Positions 1 to 9,908 of a stretch of DNA of 64,000 nucleotides are shown here, in pieces (position 1 is the stretch's first letter; every line of letters starts with the position of its first letter). The stretch is from Loktanella sp. D2R18. Its GTDB lineage: Bacteria; Pseudomonadota; Alphaproteobacteria; Rhodobacterales; Rhodobacteraceae. The DNA lies in contig NZ_QOCG01000002.1 in NCBI RefSeq assembly GCF_003318235.1, forward strand, positions 101,504 through 165,503, read 5' to 3'. The position numbers and the translations under genes are program-made. The notes beneath the pieces are model-generated. The model saw nothing but the letters and a program-made list of their open reading frames with translations, did not search any database and was not told the DNA's origin.

Positions 1-2
1 TG

Positions 3-1679
3 CTTGATGAGGCATCATTGCTGCGCGCACTTGATGATACGGCTGTCCCCCAAGATTATATTGCCGCCGCCCGCGCCGACTATCGCAGGCTTTTAACTGC
101 ACTTTATGCCCAAGGCTACTATGGTGGCCAAATTTCGATCACCGTCGATGGGGTCGAAGCGTCAAACATCGCGCCGCTGTCAGCGCCTTCTGCTATCACA
201 GAAGTGGTGATTAACGTCGTTCCCGGCCCGCAATTCACATTTGGTGAGGTGGCGATCGCGCCGCTACCGACAGGCACCGAATTACCCCAAGATTTGGGGC
301 CACGCCAGCCGGCGCGTTCGGGCGAAATTTCGGGGGCCGTATCCGGTGGGATCAATAGCTGGCGTGATCAGGGTTACGCCACTGCACGGGTCACATCCCA
401 ACAGATCACGGCGCGCCACGCAGATGACAAATTGGACATCACAGTTGCGCTGGACCCAGGCCCATTAGTGTATTTTGGTGATTTGTCCGTGACCGGAAAC
501 GAAGACGTCAGTCGCGCACGCATCTTGCAGATCGCGGGGTTGCCATCGGGCGATGTTTACGCCCCGTCCGAGATCGCAGCAGCCGAGACGCGTTTGCGGC
601 GCGCGGGTGCGTTTGACAGCGTTGCAATGACCCAAGCGGATGATTTAATTGATGGAAACATCTTGCCGATGACTGTCCAATTGGATGAAGCCAAGCCACG
701 CCGCTTTGGTTTCGGGCTTGAGTTGTCCTCGATTGAGGGGCTGACGGTTTCGTCGTTCTGGCTGCATCGCAATCTACTGGGCGGGGCTGAACGATTTCGG
801 GTGGATACTGAAATTGCGGGCATAAATGGCGAAACCGGCGGCACCGATTATAGCATTAACACGAGCTTCACCCGGCCAGCGACTTTTGGTGCGGACACAG
901 ATTTCTTTATCACGTCAGAATTGTCGCGCGAAGATGAGCCAGATTACCTGATCGATAAGTTTGAGGTCGATGTCGGGTTTTCGCGAATCCTTAGCGATGA
1001 ACTGACGGTGCGGGCAGGCGTCGGCCTATTAACAGCGCATGAAGAAACCGAACTTGGGACGCGTGATTACACGCTATTTACGCTGCCGTTAGACGCTACC
1101 TACGACCGTCGCGACAGTGAAACAAACGCAAAATCAGGCTATTATCTGGACCTATCGGTCACGCCTTTCATTAGCATTGATGATGAATTGGCTGGTGCGC
1201 GGTCATATGGCGATGCGCGCGGATATATCAGCTTTGGTGAAGAGCAGCAGTTTACGTTGGCGGGGCGTTTACAGATTGGCAGTGTCGCAGGCGCGGATAC
1301 GACAGAAGCGCCCGCTGATTATCTGTTTTATTCTGGCGGCGGCGGGACCGTGCGTGGTCAGTCCTATAAAAACTTAGGCGTTGAAACATGGAACGGCAGT
1401 GAATTCGTGACCACGGGCGGCACATCGTTTGCCGGTGCACAGCTAGAGGCGCGCTATGTGATCCGTGAAAAAATATCGCTTGTGGGGTTTTATGACATCG
1501 GACAGGTCGGCGATACGGCTGTGCCGCTTGAAAATGGTGATTGGCATGCAGGCGCTGGAATTGGGTTGCGTTACGACACGGGGATCGGGCCGATCCGGCT
1601 TGATATCGCGACCCAAGCGAGCGGCGACGACGCGGGCGAAGATGTGCAGGTTTATATCGGGATTGGACAAGCGTTTTGA
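3..1679 (+). CDS. tamA: TamA, outer-membrane translocation and assembly module subunit (5' end cut by window)
   Basis: The reading frame is open to the left edge, so the true start lies outside the window. The visible 558 or so residues hold POTRA-like modules (a clear one at about residues 150-230, around 'VYFGDLSVTGNEDVSRARIL') followed by a 16-stranded-barrel type Omp85 C-terminus. The protein ends in Phe ('GIGQAF'), the usual BAM-recognised terminal residue of outer-membrane barrels. TamA with TamB helps insert autotransporters and moves phospholipids to the outer membrane. The stop overlaps the tamB start by 4 bp, which supports the assignment. Confidence in family is high; the first POTRA and the signal peptide cannot be seen. 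Confidence 0.93.
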   Translation, partial: LDEASLLRALDDTAVPQDYIAAARADYRRLLTALYAQGYYGGQISITVDGVEASNIAPLSAPSAITEVVINVVPGPQFTFGEVAIAPLPTGTELPQDLGPRQPARSGEISGAVSGGINSWRDQGYATARVTSQQITARHADDKLDITVALDPGPLVYFGDLSVTGNEDVSRARILQIAGLPSGDVYAPSEIAAAETRLRRAGAFDSVAMTQADDLIDGNILPMTVQLDEAKPRRFGFGLELSSIEGLTVSSFWLHRNLLGGAERFRVDTEIAGINGETGGTDYSINTSFTRPATFGADTDFFITSELSREDEPDYLIDKFEVDVGFSRILSDELTVRAGVGLLTAHEETELGTRDYTLFTLPLDATYDRRDSETNAKSGYYLDLSVTPFISIDDELAGARSYGDARGYISFGEEQQFTLAGRLQIGSVAGADTTEAPADYLFYSGGGGTVRGQSYKNLGVETWNGSEFVTTGGTSFAGAQLEARYVIREKISLVGFYDIGQVGDTAVPLENGDWHAGAGIGLRYDTGIGPIRLDIATQASGDDAGEDVQVYIGIGQAF

Positions 1680-4600
1680 AACATATTTTTGCGCTCCTCT
1701 GCCTGCTTTTTCCACTCTCCGCTTTGGCGCAAACCCAAGAGGAAGAAGACAAAGGCTATCTGACTAATCTGATTGAAGAAAACCTTTCCGGGGTTAGCCG
1801 GGATGTTACCATCATTGGTTTTGAAGGCGCGCTAAGCTCGAGCGCGACGATTGATGTGCTGACTGTGGCCGATGCCGAAGGGGTTTGGCTGACGCTTGAA
1901 GATATTGTGCTGATCTGGAACCGAAGTGCGTTGCTGCGCGGCGCGATTGATGTGCAAGAACTGAGTGCTACGCGCATCATCGTGGCCCGCCCACCAGTGT
2001 CTGAAGATATGGACACCCCAAGCGCAGAAGCCAGCTCATTCGCGCTGCCTGAACTGCCCGTTTCGATTACACTTGATCAGCTTGATATCGCTGAAATCCT
2101 GCTAGGCGAAGCGTTTCTGGGAGAAGAAATCACTGTTAGCTTGACAGGTGACGCATCACTGGGAGGTGGTGAGGGTACGGCAAAAATTGTGGCGACCCGC
2201 CTTGGCAACAAGTCGGGCGTCTTTGAAATCAACGGCGGTTATTCAAATGAAACCCGCGTACTTGATCTACTTTTGAATCTGGAAGAAAGCGAAGATGGGA
2301 TCATTGGGCGTATCCTTGATTTGCCCGGTCGCCCGGCGATTAAAATGGGGATCGCGGGCAATGCGCCAATTGACGATTATGCCGCGACGATTGCAATCGC
2401 AACGGACGGCCAGGACCGGTTAAGCGGTAATTTTGAATTACTAAACGCAGATGGCGAACAACGGATTTCTCTTGATGTTGGGGGCGATATTTCGCCGCTG
2501 TTTAACCCCGAATACCAAGATTTTTTTGGCACGGATGCCAAATTGTCGGCTGCGGCCGTACTGTCCGATACGGGTCGCATTGATATCCCCGCCCTGACGA
2601 TTGACGCAGGCCGCGTCACCCTAAATGGTGCATTGTACATCGGTACCCAAGGCTGGCCAGAACTGATCGACCTGACCGGTGCGATTACCCCGGTCGCGTC
2701 TGAGCCGGTGTTGCTACCGTTGTCTGGCCCAAAAACCTATGTGAACGGGGCGCAAATCGCGATTAGCTATGATGCGGATGTGGCCGATGACTGGCGCGCC
2801 GATGTTTCCGCCACAGGATTTGATCGCCCCGGGCTACAGATTGAAACGCTTAGCCTGCGCGGCGGTGGTATTTTGCAACCGGGCGAGGGCGATCTGATCG
2901 GCCAAGTCACCGCGAACTTTGCCTATGGCGCAACCGGTGTTGGGCTTGACGATGCTGGGGCGGCGCGTGCCTTTGGTGACAGTGTTGAAGGTCTGTTCAC
3001 TGCCGCCCGGACGGAACATGAACCGATGCGCATCAGCCAGATTTCGTTGCGTGGGGCGGGGATTGATATTGATGCCAACGCAATCATTGATGGTCCGGAA
3101 TCGGGGCTTCAAACGACGGGTTCTGCGCGTGTTGAAGTTACCGGGTTGGACCGGTTTTCGACCTTGATCGGTCAAGAACTGGGCGGTAACGCTGCATTCG
3201 ACCTTGATGCCGAAATCACACCGCTTGACGGGTTGTTCGATCTATCGCTTGCGGGAGAAATATCCGATCTTTCGGTGGGTGTGCCAGAGGCAGACGCCGT
3301 TTTGGCGGGGACCGGAACGCTTGCGGCAAGCGCTGTCCGCGACGAGGCGGGCACCCGGCTTGAGAGTTTGCGCATTCAAACACCAGCGGCAACCGTGACA
3401 GCATCGGCTGATCTGACCAGCGATGGCTCCGCCGCACAGTTCACGGCGCGTGTCGCCGAAATTGCTGTAATTTTGCCTGATCTAAATGGCCCTGTTTCCG
3501 TTGCCGGGGATATTGCGCTCTCAGCAGATGGGGTGACGGGTATCACGGTAAACGGCACCGGTCCCGCGGCAACATTTGCAGGAGAGGCGACGCTAAATCC
3601 TGCCGAAACGGGGCAAACAGTTAACGCAGAGCTGACAGCAAGCGTGATCGACTTGTCACGCTATGCCGCGCTGGCCGGGCAGCCTATTTCGGGGCAGGCC
3701 AATTTCACGACCAGCGGCGTTCTGCTAAGCGATCAAATGCGCTTTGATGTCGATATTGCGGGGCAGACCCAAGACGTTACCACGGGAATTGCACAAATTG
3801 ACCCGCTGCTAAACGGCGCAGGGCGATTTACAGCCGCTGTGGCGCGCCCCGCGACTGGCAAGATTTCACTATCGGATATCGTGGTGACGACGCCCGCCTT
3901 TGCATTACGCGGTGCAGCCGATTTGGATATGAACGGCCCCGCACAGGCTGATGTTGATCTACGTTTGTATGATGCTGCCTTGCTTGATCCGAGCCTTTCC
4001 GGGCCAATGAATTTAACGGTGACTGCCGAACCCGGTGCAGATGATACAACGCAGGCTGTGCTGCAGCTGTCGGGTTCCGGTACGACAATTGGGTTGGATG
4101 CCCTTATCGGCACAGCCGCCAGCGACTTTGCCACTTCAGGCGCGCTTAATGCGGAAGTTGCTGAGCTTGGCGCCTTTGCTACGCTGATTGGACAGCCCAT
4201 TTCAGGGGGCGCCACAGTCACTGCATCAGGTGATTTACTGCCTGACCTAAGTCAGTTCGATCTGAATATCGTAGCCCGCAGCCAAGACCTGAGCATCGCA
4301 AACCCAACCGTTGACCCGCTGATCACGGGGGTTGGCCGAGTGAATGCGACAATTGGGTTAGCAGATGGGGTTTTGGCGGTTCGCACGTTGGAATTATCGA
4401 CGCCACAGCTGTCGATTGTTGGGGCTTTGAATGGCGCATCTGGTTATGGCCAAGGGCGGTTTAACGCCAGTTTGCGTGACGTGGGTGTGTTAACGGATCA
4501 GATCAGCGGCCCTGTGCGCGCGACGGGATCGGCGTCACTGGATGCGGATGGCAATTGGGGGATCGATGCTACGGGAACAGGCCCCGGCGGGTTGCAAGCA

Positions 4601-5932
4601 GATATCAGCGGTCAGACGACCCAGTCCTTAGATATGGCCCTAAACATTACGGGCGCCGCGCCGCTTGCGCTTGCCAATGCTGCGATTGATCCGCGCCGTT
4701 TAAGTGGCACTGCGAATTTTGACATCGGGGTGAACGGGCCGCCCGCGCTGACTTCGGTCAGTGGTAAGGTGACTTTTGCCGATGGGCGGTTGACCGCGCC
4801 AACGCTGCAACAGGCATTATCGGATATTGGCGGGCAGATTAACCTGTCGGGCAGTGCGGCGCAGTTCGATCTGCGCGCGGGCGTTGAAGGCGGCGGTGAT
4901 CTGACGATCCGCGGTCCCGTGGGGCTGACGGGTGCAAAGCAGGCTGATCTGACGCTCGCGTTCAATGATGTGGTGCAGCAGGACCCCGAGCTGTATTCGA
5001 CCATTGTGAACGGGCAAATTACCTTGAACGGCCCGCTTGATGGCGGCGCGCGGATCGCGGGGCTTTTGACGCTTGGGCAAACAGATATTCAGGTGCCCTC
5101 ATCCAGCGTCAGTTCACTGGGCGATCTGCCAGATGTCGTGCATCTTAACGCAGACAGCGCCGTCCGGCAAACGATGTTGCGCGCGGGGGGTGGGCAAACA
5201 ACCGAATCCAGTGGCGAGGGTAGCAGCACGTCACGGGTTTATCCATTGAACATTGTGGTTGATGCGCCGTCGCGGATATTTATCCGGGGTCGTGGGCTTG
5301 ATGCGGAACTTGGCGGTCAGTTGACCATCGGGGGGACTACGGCGAATGTCGTGCCTGTTGGGCGGTTTGAACTGGTGCGCGGACGTATTGATATTTTGCA
5401 ACAACGGTTTGACCTGACCGAAGGTAGCGCCACAATGCAGGGCGATTTCGATCCATATCTGCGCTTGGTTGCGACGACCGAAACGGATAGCGGTACTACG
5501 ATCAATATCATCGTTGAAGGGTCTGCTGATGCGCCCGAAGTCACATTCGAATCTGTGCCCGAGTTACCCCAAGACGAAGTCCTGTCGCAGCTTATCTTTG
5601 GCCGTGATCTGCAAAGTATAAGCCCGCTACAAGCAGTGCAGCTTGCCTCGGCGATCAGCACGCTTGCAGGTAAAGGAGGCGGGGCTGTGGATCGGTTGCG
5701 CCAAAATATCGGCCTCGATGATTTTGATGTCACAACGGATGAAGAAGGTAATGCCGCCGTGCGTGCTGGCAAATACCTCAGCGACAATGTCTACACTGAC
5801 GTCACCGTCACCAGCGACGGCAGCACCGAGATCAACCTCAACCTTGATGTCACAGATGAAATCACAGCCAAAGGCAGCGTCGATCAGGATGGGGAAACCA
5901 GCGTTGGTGTGTTCTTTGAGCGGGATTATTAA
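1676..5932 (+). CDS. tamB: TamB, inner-membrane-anchored translocation and assembly module subunit
   Basis: A 1418-residue protein, a normal length for TamB. Residues 1-19 are a hydrophobic signal/anchor ('MKHIFALLCLLFPLSALAQ'). The long middle is made of repeating beta-strand patterns such as 'LNGPLDGGARIAGLLTLGQ', expected for the lipid-carrying beta-taco groove of AsmA-like proteins. The C-terminal 350 residues match the TamB (DUF490) domain, with 'GQLTIGGTTANVVPVGRFEL' and 'LPQDEVLSQLIFGRDLQSIS' as good landmarks. The ATG overlaps the tamA stop (ATGA), so the two are translationally coupled. Known role: periplasm-spanning partner of TamA. Confidence 0.95.
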   Translation: MKHIFALLCLLFPLSALAQTQEEEDKGYLTNLIEENLSGVSRDVTIIGFEGALSSSATIDVLTVADAEGVWLTLEDIVLIWNRSALLRGAIDVQELSATRIIVARPPVSEDMDTPSAEASSFALPELPVSITLDQLDIAEILLGEAFLGEEITVSLTGDASLGGGEGTAKIVATRLGNKSGVFEINGGYSNETRVLDLLLNLEESEDGIIGRILDLPGRPAIKMGIAGNAPIDDYAATIAIATDGQDRLSGNFELLNADGEQRISLDVGGDISPLFNPEYQDFFGTDAKLSAAAVLSDTGRIDIPALTIDAGRVTLNGALYIGTQGWPELIDLTGAITPVASEPVLLPLSGPKTYVNGAQIAISYDADVADDWRADVSATGFDRPGLQIETLSLRGGGILQPGEGDLIGQVTANFAYGATGVGLDDAGAARAFGDSVEGLFTAARTEHEPMRISQISLRGAGIDIDANAIIDGPESGLQTTGSARVEVTGLDRFSTLIGQELGGNAAFDLDAEITPLDGLFDLSLAGEISDLSVGVPEADAVLAGTGTLAASAVRDEAGTRLESLRIQTPAATVTASADLTSDGSAAQFTARVAEIAVILPDLNGPVSVAGDIALSADGVTGITVNGTGPAATFAGEATLNPAETGQTVNAELTASVIDLSRYAALAGQPISGQANFTTSGVLLSDQMRFDVDIAGQTQDVTTGIAQIDPLLNGAGRFTAAVARPATGKISLSDIVVTTPAFALRGAADLDMNGPAQADVDLRLYDAALLDPSLSGPMNLTVTAEPGADDTTQAVLQLSGSGTTIGLDALIGTAASDFATSGALNAEVAELGAFATLIGQPISGGATVTASGDLLPDLSQFDLNIVARSQDLSIANPTVDPLITGVGRVNATIGLADGVLAVRTLELSTPQLSIVGALNGASGYGQGRFNASLRDVGVLTDQISGPVRATGSASLDADGNWGIDATGTGPGGLQADISGQTTQSLDMALNITGAAPLALANAAIDPRRLSGTANFDIGVNGPPALTSVSGKVTFADGRLTAPTLQQALSDIGGQINLSGSAAQFDLRAGVEGGGDLTIRGPVGLTGAKQADLTLAFNDVVQQDPELYSTIVNGQITLNGPLDGGARIAGLLTLGQTDIQVPSSSVSSLGDLPDVVHLNADSAVRQTMLRAGGGQTTESSGEGSSTSRVYPLNIVVDAPSRIFIRGRGLDAELGGQLTIGGTTANVVPVGRFELVRGRIDILQQRFDLTEGSATMQGDFDPYLRLVATTETDSGTTINIIVEGSADAPEVTFESVPELPQDEVLSQLIFGRDLQSISPLQAVQLASAISTLAGKGGGAVDRLRQNIGLDDFDVTTDEEGNAAVRAGKYLSDNVYTDVTVTSDGSTEINLNLDVTDEITAKGSVDQDGETSVGVFFERDY

Positions 5933-6112
5933 AGCCTGAGCGTCTTTGCCGGGACCGATACCTCGATGAAACCGAACTTCCGCGCGTGATGCAGCGAAAG
6001 TCTTAAGAGAGCCCATGTAGCCATTTTTCTGGATCGCGGCGAATGCCTGCTGTAAAGATTGGATGGACAAGGTGTCAAGCTCACCACGACTTCCTTGGGA
6101 AAAGGAAATAAT

Positions 6113-7174
6113 ATGGCTTTCATCTCCGAAATTCACTACCAAAACAGCTATGCATCTAGCAGTGGCGTTTCGGAATTTGTTGAGGTCTCACTGACAGCGG
6201 ATGAAGCAGCACGTGCGGCGGATTTTGACCTTACCACATATAACCTAGATGGAACCGTCATCGACACGTTCAACCTTGCCAGCATTACGCCGGTCATTGA
6301 TCCCGTTACTGGTCTTTACGTCTATTCTTTTGATACTGTCACAACCGACCCCAATGGCGGGGGGGCTGGCAACGCCGAAGCAATTGCGTTGACCGACAGT
6401 ACGCTGACTGAGCCAATCAGCTTTTTTGATATTGGTGGTGGCACGACAGCAATCACGGCGACGGAAGGGCTCGCTGATGGCGCGACTTCGGTTAACATCC
6501 CGGCTTCAGCTAGTGGCACTTCAATCCAGTTTGATAATGAAGGGAACCGCCTCGATGGCACACTGACCGTTGGGAGTGCAGTTTGTATTGGGAATGGCGC
6601 AGAAATAGAAACGGCGCGTGGTCCTGTTTTGATTGAGGATCTTTGTGTTGATGACTTAGTCGTCACGCGGGACAACGGGCTGCAGCCGTTGCGATGGAAA
6701 TATTCCCGGTCTCTCAACCAGTCTGATTTTGCGACAAACCCGGCTATCACGCCGATTTGCATCAAATCCGGAGCCTTGGGTAAAGACCTTCCGAGAACCG
6801 ACTTGCACGTTTCGCCCCAACATCAATTGCTTATCGAGGGCCAAGCTGTCGATCTCATCACTGACAGCGCGGCCTGTCTTGTCAAAGCGAAACACCTTTG
6901 CGGCTACGTTGAAAATGTGTTTCAAGACCGTGCCTGCACGGGCATCGAATATTTTCATCTCCTTTTTGATCGGCATGAAATCATCTTTGCTAACAGCATA
7001 CCGACAGAAAGCTTCTTTCCCGGCGATCAAGCTCTAGAAGCGATGGACAACGGTCAGATTGAAGAATTAGAAGCGCTGTTTCCCGGGTTAGGTCAAGCAC
7101 CTCAGGCAGACTACATTACTCTCAAGCAATGGGAGGCAACTGTCGTTGCCGAGATGCTGCGACCGCCGACCTGA
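6113..7174 (+). CDS. Hint-domain protein 1 with lamin-tail-like N-terminus
   Basis: 353 residues from the ATG at 6113, chosen because AAGGAA sits 6 nt upstream; an upstream in-frame start has no such site. Residues 3-40 ('ISEIHYQNSYASSSGVSEF') resemble the opening of a lamin-tail (LTD) domain, which is found in secreted or surface proteins. From Cys158 to the C-terminus is a Hint_2 (Hedgehog/intein) module: Cys, then 'IEDLCVDDLVVTRDNG', 'LHVSPQHQLLI' and 'EYFHLLFDRHEIIF'. There is no Sec signal peptide. Hint modules can cleave themselves at the Cys; whether this one does is unknown. It stands alone after tamB. Function not known. Confidence 0.85.
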   Translation: MAFISEIHYQNSYASSSGVSEFVEVSLTADEAARAADFDLTTYNLDGTVIDTFNLASITPVIDPVTGLYVYSFDTVTTDPNGGGAGNAEAIALTDSTLTEPISFFDIGGGTTAITATEGLADGATSVNIPASASGTSIQFDNEGNRLDGTLTVGSAVCIGNGAEIETARGPVLIEDLCVDDLVVTRDNGLQPLRWKYSRSLNQSDFATNPAITPICIKSGALGKDLPRTDLHVSPQHQLLIEGQAVDLITDSAACLVKAKHLCGYVENVFQDRACTGIEYFHLLFDRHEIIFANSIPTESFFPGDQALEAMDNGQIEELEALFPGLGQAPQADYITLKQWEATVVAEMLRPPT

Positions 7175-7325
7175 TATGCGACACAATCATCTCATCAAGC
7201 TTTTGTAGACGTCTCCCATTTCGCCAATTAGGTCTTTGCTTTGACCTTCAAATTTGGCCGACGACGCGCGCAGTCTGCGGTTTAAGTCTTTATCACATGA
7301 TTTCTGTCTTTAGATGGGGGCGGCT

Positions 7326-8135
7326 CTACAGCCCCAAGACATCCATCATGTCATAGGCGCCGGGTGCTTTGCCTTGGCCCCACAACGCGGCCTTAAGCGC
7401 GCCGCGTGCAAAGATCGCCCGATCCGTCGCGAGGTGGCGCAGAACGATGCGTTCGCCGGGGGCTGCGAACATCACGTCATGTTCGCCCACAATATCTCCG
7501 CCTCGGATGGCGGCGAATCCAATGTCGCCACGTGTGCGCGCGCCTGTGATCCCGTCACGCCCGCTGTCGCGTACATCGTTTAAGTCCACGCCGCGCCCTT
7601 CGGCGGCAGCTTCACCCAGCATCAATGCCGTGCCTGACGGGGCATCAACTTTGCGGTGGTGGTGGGCTTCGATGATCTCAATGTCGAAATCTTCATCAAG
7701 TGCGGCGGCGACTTTCTGGGTTAGCTTCACTAAAAGGTTCACACCCAACGACATGTTGCCTGCGCGCACAACGACCGTATCTTGTGCGGCAACATTGATC
7801 GCGGCGATGTCGTCATCCGTTAACCCGGTTGTGCCGATCACATGAGCAATGCCCGCTTTGGCCGCAAGCTTAGAAAACGCGACGCTTGCCGCAGGGGCGG
7901 AAAAATCGATGACGGCTTGCGCGTCGGAAAACGCAGCTTCGGCGTCATCCGTCACGATCACCCCAATATCAGCACCGCCCATCGCGGCACCGATATCGCG
8001 TCCGATCCAATCGTGGCCGGGACGATCCACGATACCTGCCAGATGGCATTTGTCCGATTCCAGCACGGTTTTAATCAACATCTGGCCCATTGCGCCTGAT
8101 CCGCCTGTGATGACGATGCCTGGTGTCTGTGTCAT
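7326..8135 (-). CDS. dapB: 4-hydroxy-tetrahydrodipicolinate reductase
   Basis: 269 residues, the usual length. DapB reduces the dihydrodipicolinate precursor with NAD(P)H in the diaminopimelate/lysine pathway. The Rossmann nucleotide-binding loop 'GGSGAMG' is at residues 11-17, and the catalytic and substrate-binding motif '[15 protein letters not shown]' at 156-170 contains the conserved His and Lys. The ATG at 8135 was preferred over an upstream in-frame start because it has AAGGAAAAG just before it and begins directly with the Rossmann fold. It is divergent from rbfA with an 88-bp gap. A DapC-like aminotransferase of the same pathway lies at 16894. Confidence 0.96.
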   Translation of the reverse strand: MTQTPGIVITGGSGAMGQMLIKTVLESDKCHLAGIVDRPGHDWIGRDIGAAMGGADIGVIVTDDAEAAFSDAQAVIDFSAPAASVAFSKLAAKAGIAHVIGTTGLTDDDIAAINVAAQDTVVVRAGNMSLGVNLLVKLTQKVAAALDEDFDIEIIEAHHHRKVDAPSGTALMLGEAAAEGRGVDLNDVRDSGRDGITGARTRGDIGFAAIRGGDIVGEHDVMFAAPGERIVLRHLATDRAIFARGALKAALWGQGKAPGAYDMMDVLGL

Positions 8136-8223
8136 GGTCTTTTCCTTCGCGATTACCCCTCTCTTAGCTGGGGATCGCCGTCTGTGCAAAGCCTTGCTTG
8201 GCATTGCTGCAGAACAGGCCTAA

Positions 8224-8628
8224 ATGTGGGGTATGGCTAAGAAATCAAATCGCGACGGCAAGGCACCCACACAACGTATGTTGCGCGTGGGCGAACAGTT
8301 TCGCCGAATCCTGTCTGAGGTCCTGCAACGCGGTGACGTGCATGACCCTGAATTGAACCGCATGTCCATTACCGTGGGTGAGGTACGGATGACCCCGGAT
8401 CTCAGCATTGCAACGGCGTTTATTCTGCCGTTGGGTGGCGATGGTAAGGAAGAGGCGCTCGCCGCGATGCGCCGCAACCGTTATGAAATTCGCCATTTGG
8501 TGGTAAAGGGCGGGACGATGAAATTCGCGCCCGAGCTGCGGTTCGAAATCGACGGCACCTTTGATCAAATGGACGCGACCCGCGCGCTGTTGGCGGAAAG
8601 CCATGTGCGTCAGGACATCGACGACTAA
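8224..8628 (+). CDS. rbfA: 30S ribosome-binding factor A
   Basis: 134 residues. RbfA is a KH-fold protein that binds the immature 30S subunit and is needed for late 16S rRNA maturation and cold adaptation. Recognisable segments are 'QRMLRVGEQFRRILSEVLQR' near the N-terminus and 'DLSIATAFILPLGG' followed by 'MKFAPELRFEIDGTFDQMD' towards the end. Two starts are possible, 8224 and 8233; neither has a strong ribosome-binding site. The stop overlaps the next ATG (TAATG). Confidence 0.93.
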   Translation: MWGMAKKSNRDGKAPTQRMLRVGEQFRRILSEVLQRGDVHDPELNRMSITVGEVRMTPDLSIATAFILPLGGDGKEEALAAMRRNRYEIRHLVVKGGTMKFAPELRFEIDGTFDQMDATRALLAESHVRQDIDD

Positions 8629-9362
8629 TGCGCTGGGCTGTATTTGCCTTGGTTTGGTTGGCTGCCCCTGCGGGTGCGGTGACCTGCACCAATGTGGATT
8701 ATGCCGGGAATAGCTACACCACTTGTGAAGTCGATGCCGCGTCAGAAGACCTGCGTTTATTCCTGCGGGATGAGAGTGGTGATGTTCTGGGCGGTTTTGC
8801 GGCTGTGGATAATTTCATTCCCGACGAAGTCCTCGTCTTTGCGATGAACGCTGGCATGTATCACGACGACCGTGCGCCCGTTGGGCATTATGTCGAAAAC
8901 GGTGTTGAAGAGATGCGTATCGTGCCAAATGCGGGGCCCGGCAATTTTGGGCTGCTGCCCAACGGTGTGTTTTGCGTCAATGATGGGTCCGCCCAAGTCT
9001 ACGAGACCTTGGATTTTATAGAAAACGCGCCCGCCTGTCGCGATGCCACGCAATCTGGCCCAATGCTGGTGATTGCCGGGGCGCTACACCCGCGGTTCCT
9101 GATAGACAGCACATCGCGTTATGTCCGCAACGGGGTGGGAACAACTGCGGATGGCGCGCGCGTGATATTTGCGATTTCAAACAATGCAGTCACATTTCAC
9201 GAATTTGGCAGCTTTTTCCGCGATTTTTTACAAACCCCTGATGCATTATATTTCGACGGTAAGGTGTCACGTCTCTATGCGCCTGATCTGCGGCGCTCTG
9301 ACTTTGGGTTTCAACTGGGGCCGATTGTGGGTGTTGTTGAACAGATCCCAGACCCTGAATAG
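8628..9362 (+). CDS. Secreted phosphodiester glycosidase-like (NAGPA/DUF2233) protein
   Basis: 244 residues with a short signal peptide ('FALVWLAAPAGAVTC', cleavage near residue 17). The body matches the DUF2233/NAGPA family: 'VFAMNAGMYHDDRAPVGHYV', 'NFGLLPNGVF', 'ATQSGPMLVIAGALHPRF' and 'DALYFDGKVSRLYAPD'. Members include the mammalian enzyme that uncovers mannose-6-phosphate and bacterial exopolysaccharide or sporulation proteins; the substrate here is unknown. It starts within the rbfA stop and is probably co-transcribed. Its last 52 nt overlap the 3' end of the convergent Nudix gene. Confidence 0.85.
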   Translation: MRWAVFALVWLAAPAGAVTCTNVDYAGNSYTTCEVDAASEDLRLFLRDESGDVLGGFAAVDNFIPDEVLVFAMNAGMYHDDRAPVGHYVENGVEEMRIVPNAGPGNFGLLPNGVFCVNDGSAQVYETLDFIENAPACRDATQSGPMLVIAGALHPRFLIDSTSRYVRNGVGTTADGARVIFAISNNAVTFHEFGSFFRDFLQTPDALYFDGKVSRLYAPDLRRSDFGFQLGPIVGVVEQIPDPE

Positions 9363-9802
9363 ATGGCCTGTGCCTGCGCGATGATTTGCGCCACGTCGGC
9401 GCTTGTTTCTAAAGATGCGATGGTTTCGACGTCAAACCAACGCGCGTCACTGACGTCGTCCGATGCGGATGGGGTGCCCGATACGTAGTGACACAAGACA
9501 GAAGCTAGCAAAAAATGATGGGTGATTGTTCCATTAGTGTCGCGCACGATAATATCTAGGTTCGTAATGTAGCGGTCAGGGGTCGCCACAACACCGGTTT
9601 CCTCAAGCAATTCGCGTGCGGCCGCGTCCAATGCCGTTTCGCCAAAATCAACATGCCCACCCGGAAACCCCCACAGCCCCGCATCCGGTGCGTTCTTGCG
9701 CTTGGCCAGCAAAATTTGGTCGCCGCGCAAAACCACCGCTATCGCAGCGAGCCGTGGTTTCTTGGGGTTTCCATCCGCGCAATTGGCCACTGTTTTTTCC
9801 AT
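9311..9802 (-). CDS. Nudix hydrolase
   Basis: 163 residues from the ATG at 9802 (a GTG two codons earlier is also possible). A complete Nudix box, GX5EX7REUXEEXGU, spans residues 49-71 ('GHVDFGETALDAAARELLEE' then TGV), with the catalytic Arg63, Glu64, Glu67 and Glu68 all present. The family hydrolyses nucleoside diphosphates linked to another group, using Mg2+. The form, with 'LLAKRKNAPDAGLWGFPGGH', is that of small housecleaning enzymes of the MutT/ADP-ribose type, but the substrate cannot be told from sequence. The C-terminus is encoded inside the end of the convergent gene. Confidence 0.92.
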   Translation of the reverse strand: MEKTVANCADGNPKKPRLAAIAVVLRGDQILLAKRKNAPDAGLWGFPGGHVDFGETALDAAARELLEETGVVATPDRYITNLDIIVRDTNGTITHHFLLASVLCHYVSGTPSASDDVSDARWFDVETIASLETSADVAQIIAQAQAIYSGSGICSTTPTIGPS

Positions 9803-9908
9803 ACCCACAAGCTAAGTGGGTGACGCGTTGCGGTAAAGTGTCATTCCCCCTTGGCCTAGCGCGTCAGAACGCACATATATGCATGGAATTTGAATAAGGA
9901 GACGGACC

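Noticed and set aside
1252..1752. Long antisense frame over the tamA 3' end
   Set aside because: Shadow of the tamA reading frame in a GC-rich gene; the product is Arg/His/Ser-rich with no motif.
5933..6112. Minus-strand frame between tamB and the first Hint gene, containing 'LQQAFAAIQKNGYMGSLKTF'
   Set aside because: It runs on into the antisense of tamB, has no ribosome-binding site and matches no family I know; more likely chance or an unrecognisable relic.
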